NCBI RefSeq assembly: GCF_004331385.1
Contig: NZ_SJON01000003.1
Location: 248,001 to 312,000, forward strand
Length of the DNA: 64,000 nucleotides
Direction of reading: 5' to 3'
Source of the DNA: Enterobacter quasihormaechei
GTDB taxonomy: Bacteria > Pseudomonadota > Gammaproteobacteria > Enterobacterales > Enterobacteriaceae
The notes beneath the pieces are model-generated. The model was given only the letters and a program-made list of their open reading frames with translations. It had not been told where the DNA came from and did not search any database. Of the stretch, positions 61,199 through 64,000 are shown piece by piece (position 1 is the first letter of the stretch; the number at the start of each line of letters is the position of its first letter). The position numbers were made by a program, and so were the translations under genes.

Positions 61199-61240
61199 AA
61201 AAAAGCCGGGTAAGCGTGAGCGCCACCCGGCTTTTTTTTA
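61199..61240. terminator. REP palindrome acting as shared mqo/eco terminator
   Basis: AAAAAAGCCGGGTAAGCGTG then AGCGCCACCCGGC and eight T form a REP stem flanked by A and T tracts. It lies four bases after the mqo stop, and its T tract overlaps the eco stop codon on the other strand. It can end transcription both ways and is at the same time a member of the local REP family. Confidence 0.85.
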
Positions 61241-61747
61241 ACGAACTACCGCTTGTCCTACCGTCTCATCCGCCTTCCACACGCGATATTTCACATCTAC
61301 GTTTTCCGGCGTATAGACGACAATTGGCAGCTTGCTGTTATAGCGCAGCAGACTGTTATCACCCAGATACGCGGTAATAAATTTCTTCTCTTTCTTGCCG
61401 TCCGGACACGCCATCATGGTAGAGACCGGTGACGTTACTTTGTCGAAGACATAGTAGTCATAACCCCAGCCTTCCAGCGTTTTGCTTTCCAGCTTGCCGC
61501 CCAGACGATGCTGGTTGCAGTCCACTTCCAGCGTCTGGCCGATTAACAGCTCAACTTTGAAATTTGCTTCATCCTGCTGGGCCGGGAGCTGAATAACCTG
61601 GCGCTTCATCCCTTTTTCCGCTTGCGGATACGGGGCAACTTTTTCCAGCGGCTGCTCTTTCTGAGTTTCGCTGGCAAAAGCGCTGGTGCTGGCGCACGCA
61701 GCGGCAAGAAGGGCGATGGCAAATTTAGGTGCGTTTTTCACTGTCAT
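61238..61747 (-). CDS. eco: Ecotin, periplasmic serine protease inhibitor
   Basis: This 169-residue secreted dimeric inhibitor blocks trypsin-like and elastase-like proteases. It has a signal peptide ending AFAS near residue 26. The reactive-site loop STMMACP carries the P1 methionine, and two cysteines (DCNQH and MACPD) form the disulfide that holds it. It may protect the cell from host neutrophil or phagocyte proteases, as known for E. coli ecotin. Confidence 0.96.
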   Translation of the reverse strand: MTVKNAPKFAIALLAAACASTSAFASETQKEQPLEKVAPYPQAEKGMKRQVIQLPAQQDEANFKVELLIGQTLEVDCNQHRLGGKLESKTLEGWGYDYYVFDKVTSPVSTMMACPDGKKEKKFITAYLGDNSLLRYNSKLPIVVYTPENVDVKYRVWKADETVGQAVVR

Positions 61748-61950
61748 TCCTTTTTTGTCAAAACGATCCGGTAAAGACTAACATAACGTACGTGAATGGT
61801 TGGCGCAATTTACTCATGTTTTCAATTTAAATGGAGTAATACACTGCTTTAGTGTTCTTTTTGTGGTGTTTAATGCTGCGTTGGAGTCGGGGCGGCGATC
61901 GTGTTATTTTACGCGTTAATTATTGTTATTTATCTGTAAAGGGGGGAGAG
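61748..61950. other. Divergent region between eco and the DUF2534 gene
   Basis: The 203 bases have no coding content that I can support. A short AT-rich hairpin (ACACT-GCTTT-AGTGT, 61841-61855) followed by TCTTTTT resembles a weak terminator or attenuator before the DUF2534 gene. No clear promoter pair was found. Confidence 0.3.
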
Positions 61951-62211
61951 ATGGTAGGGGAAAAACTGAAGACACCTGAAGGCCGCAAGTTCCTGCTGGC
62001 GTTACTGGTTGTATTTATGATTGCTGCCGCATGCGTGGGGCGCGCAACCATTGTCGGTGTGATCGAGCAGTACAACATTCCGCTCTCTGCGTGGACAACC
62101 AGCATGTTTGTCCTGCAATCGGCGATGATCTTTGTTTACAGTCTGGTGTTCACCGTCCTGCTTGCGATTCCGCTGGGGATTTTCTTTCTCGGTGGGCGTG
62201 AGAAGCACTGA
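61951..62211 (+). CDS. DUF2534 family small membrane protein
   Basis: This 86-residue protein has two hydrophobic segments (about 14-34 and 52-80) with a short cytoplasmic start (MVGEKLKTPEGRKF). It resembles the enterobacterial DUF2534 proteins, whose function is unknown. The ATG at 61951 follows a strong AAAGGGGGGAG ribosome-binding site; the open frame continues 33 codons upstream, but that part has no family resemblance. It is a single gene ending in a strong terminator. Confidence 0.85.
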   Translation: MVGEKLKTPEGRKFLLALLVVFMIAAACVGRATIVGVIEQYNIPLSAWTTSMFVLQSAMIFVYSLVFTVLLAIPLGIFFLGGREKH

Positions 62212-62237
62212 CCCTACTGCATGTGGGTACAGGCAAT

Positions 62238-62270
62238 AAAAAACCAGCCATAAGCGGCTGGTTTTTTTTT
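62238..62270 (+). terminator. Terminator after the DUF2534 gene
   Basis: AAAAAACCAGCC-ATAAGC-GGCTGGTTTTTTTTT is a strong intrinsic terminator. It lies just 3' of the tRNA-Pro gene on the other strand, so it may also end that transcript. Confidence 0.92.
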
Positions 62271-62279
62271 GTGTATTTT

Positions 62280-62356
62280 TGGTCGGCACGAGAGGATTTG
62301 AACCTCCGACCCCCGACACCCCATGACGGTGCGCTACCAGGCTGCGCTACGTGCCG
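62280..62356 (-). tRNA. proL: tRNA-Pro (anticodon GGG)
   Basis: Read on the minus strand, the 77-base sequence starts CGGCACGTAGCGCAGCCTGG, has the anticodon loop ATGGGGT with GGG after the universal T33, the T-arm GGTTCAAATCC and an encoded CCA end. The acceptor stem CGGCACG pairs with CGTGCCG. It matches E. coli proL and lies, as there, next to yejM. Confidence 0.97.
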
Positions 62357-62429
62357 ACGCATAAAAGGAATACTACTCGATTCCTTTTTGATTGCAAGGG
62401 GAAAGCAGCGCTAACTGATTCATAAATAA

Positions 62430-64000
62430 TCAGTTAGCGATAAAGCGCTTCTCGTCTGTCAGCACCTGCAACAGCAAACTGAGCTGCGGTTTCTGATCTT
62501 TGAGCTTCTCACCTTCGAGATTATACGTCTGGTAATTCCCGTTGCTGTTGAGCACCAGGGACAGCGTCGGCGTGGTCACCACCAGCGTATTTCCGCCGGC
62601 AGCCGTGACCCAGTTATGACGGCGCGTGGCGCTAAAGAGGTCCTGTCCCTGAGAGTACTCATTCGCCGGCGTGCTGACGTGCAGCAGCCGTTGCATTAGC
62701 GTGGTCATGACGTCTTTATGGTCGGTCAGCATGTTGATGCGCTGCGCGGGCGTGCCCGGCCAGTGGATCACCAGGGGAACATGCAGGTTGGGACGCGACC
62801 ATTCCATGCCCTTCGCCTCGTCGCCGAGCGGCACGCCGTGTCCCGCCGTAATAATGACGACCGTATTGTCCAGCTTGCCCGCGTCGCGCAGGGCGGTCAG
62901 CACGCGGCCAATCTGCGCATCGACGTCACCCGCCGCACGGCTATAGCGGCGCGCGAAGCCTTTCTGATTGCTGTCATCAAGCGTTGTGCCGTTAAACGCA
63001 ACCCAGGAGAACCAGCGGTTATCTTCCTGCGCATAGCGCTTCAGCCAGTCTATCCACTGGTCAGCGGTCCGATCGTCAGACTGGCTCTGCGCGGCAGGCA
63101 GTGAGAAATCAGACAGCAGCGCCTGGCGGTACAGCGAGCTGTTGAAGCCATCGGAGGCGAACAGCCCCAGCTGGTAGCCCTGCTGATTAAGCCCGGTAAT
63201 CAGCGCGGCCGGAATACGGGCAGACAGCACGCCGTCCATATAGCTCGGTGAAATGCCGTAGAACAGGCCGAAAATACCCGCGTCGGTCGAATTACCGGAG
63301 CTCATATGCTGGGTGAATGCGATGTTGTTCTGCGCGAATTCAGCCAGGGCTGGCATCTGTTTCTCATAGCGAGAATAGTTCAGGCCATCAACGGTAATCA
63401 GCAGCACGTTCTGACCGCGGCCCATGTCGCGATATTTCAGATCGCTCAAAGGATACTGCACGCTAACCGCTTCCGGATTACCCTGTTCCACCAGACGACG
63501 CTGGTACTCCTGCGCATCCAGCAGGCCGTGTTTTTCCAGGAAACGACGCGCCGTCATCGGATAGGAGAGCGGCAGATTCGCGCGCTGCATGGTAATCGGG
63601 CGGTAGAAGTTCGCATCTGCCCAGATATACATCAGGTGCGAACCGATAAATGAGGCAAAAAAGAGCGCCGCGACGGGCTTCGCGTAATGGCGGCGTCGGG
63701 TCAGACTGCGGAGTTTTTGCCAGCTCCACGTGGCGAACAGCATTTCAATCAGCAGGATAATCGGCACGCTGATAAACATCAGCTGCCAGTCGCGCGCGGT
63801 CTCGTTCTGATCCGGGTTAATCACTAGCTCCCAGACGATAGGGTTCAGGTGCAGGTGGAACCGGGTGAAGACTTCGCTGTCGATAAGCAACAGGGTCATG
63901 CCCGCCGTCGCAAGGATAGCGGACAGGAAGCGCATCAGCCGCTGCGACATGACGATAAACGTCAGAGGGAACAGGATCAGCAGATAGGTGGCGAAAACCA
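62430..64000 (-). CDS. yejM: Inner-membrane sulfatase-like protein YejM/LapC/PbgA, 3' part
   Basis: The gene runs off the right end; 523 complete codons are present out of about 586 in E. coli. The visible N-terminal part contains the last three of five membrane helices (FATYLLILFPLTFIV and following). The rest is the periplasmic alkaline-phosphatase/sulfatase-like domain (LLITVDGLNYSRYEKQMP, SSGNSTDAGIFGLFYG). YejM senses periplasmic lipopolysaccharide and restrains LpxC degradation through LapB. Codons continue past an internal ATG at 63950, so that ATG is not the start. Confidence 0.95.
   Translation of the reverse strand, partial: VFATYLLILFPLTFIVMSQRLMRFLSAILATAGMTLLLIDSEVFTRFHLHLNPIVWELVINPDQNETARDWQLMFISVPIILLIEMLFATWSWQKLRSLTRRRHYAKPVAALFFASFIGSHLMYIWADANFYRPITMQRANLPLSYPMTARRFLEKHGLLDAQEYQRRLVEQGNPEAVSVQYPLSDLKYRDMGRGQNVLLITVDGLNYSRYEKQMPALAEFAQNNIAFTQHMSSGNSTDAGIFGLFYGISPSYMDGVLSARIPAALITGLNQQGYQLGLFASDGFNSSLYRQALLSDFSLPAAQSQSDDRTADQWIDWLKRYAQEDNRWFSWVAFNGTTLDDSNQKGFARRYSRAAGDVDAQIGRVLTALRDAGKLDNTVVIITAGHGVPLGDEAKGMEWSRPNLHVPLVIHWPGTPAQRINMLTDHKDVMTTLMQRLLHVSTPANEYSQGQDLFSATRRHNWVTAAGGNTLVVTTPTLSLVLNSNGNYQTYNLEGEKLKDQKPQLSLLLQVLTDEKRFIAN

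Noticed and set aside
12022..61237. Dispersed palindromic repeats considered as a CRISPR remnant or insertion-sequence ends
   Set aside because: Copies are single or paired, kilobases apart, with no regular spacers and no transposase; they fit enteric REP elements.
62280..62356. tRNA-Pro considered as an integration site for a mobile element
   Set aside because: No integrase gene and no repeat of the tRNA 3' end is seen nearby, and flanking genes are normal backbone.

Overview
The window is ordinary chromosomal backbone from a member of the Enterobacteriaceae, most like Enterobacter or a close relative. Nearly every protein aligns from memory along its full length with an E. coli or Salmonella counterpart. 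Gene order is E. coli/Salmonella-like but compacted, base composition is moderately GC-rich, and short REP palindromes of the enteric type sit between genes. The species cannot be fixed from sequence inspection alone. I found no phage, insertion sequence, integron, CRISPR array or defence island, and no system that I believe to be undescribed.

Layout. Positions 1-11981 hold the end of nuoCD and then nuoEFGHIJKLMN, the NADH:quinone oxidoreductase (complex I) operon. On the other strand follow cheV (chemotaxis adaptor) and rbn/elaC (RNase BN). Next are elaA, elaB and the menaquinone operon menFDHBCE (15046-22050). A tricarboxylate uptake locus follows: tctCBA on the minus strand, with the divergent two-component pair tctDE. 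Then come yfaZ, yfaY and the glycerol-3-phosphate locus (glpACB divergent from glpTQ, 29218-35916). The yfaE-nrdB-nrdA ribonucleotide reductase operon, ubiG and gyrA come next. The Rcs phosphorelay genes follow (rcsC on plus, rcsD-rcsB on minus), then micF sRNA and ompC porin. After these are apbE, the ada-alkB DNA-repair operon, the ABC exporter yojI, an MgtE magnesium transporter, a short SulP-type permease, mqo, eco (ecotin), a DUF2534 membrane protein, tRNA-Pro(GGG) and the 3' part of yejM.

Functional links. Nuo, Mqo and GlpABC all feed electrons into the quinone pool, and the men operon and ubiG make menaquinone and ubiquinone. GlpT/GlpQ deliver glycerol-3-phosphate to GlpABC. NrdAB with its YfaE ferredoxin supplies dNTPs. 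Its leader carries a perfect inverted pair of DnaA boxes next to candidate NrdR boxes. RcsC/D/B, OmpC and MicF form an envelope-stress and porin-control block.

The points worth a second look are mostly regulatory or architectural. They are the nrdA DnaA-box palindrome, a candidate TctD operator made of direct repeats one helical turn apart, an inverted repeat at the menF promoter, a REP element serving as a shared terminator for mqo and eco, a 38-bp tail-to-tail coding overlap between mgtE and the SulP gene, and several places where gene blocks known from E. coli K-12 are absent or replaced.
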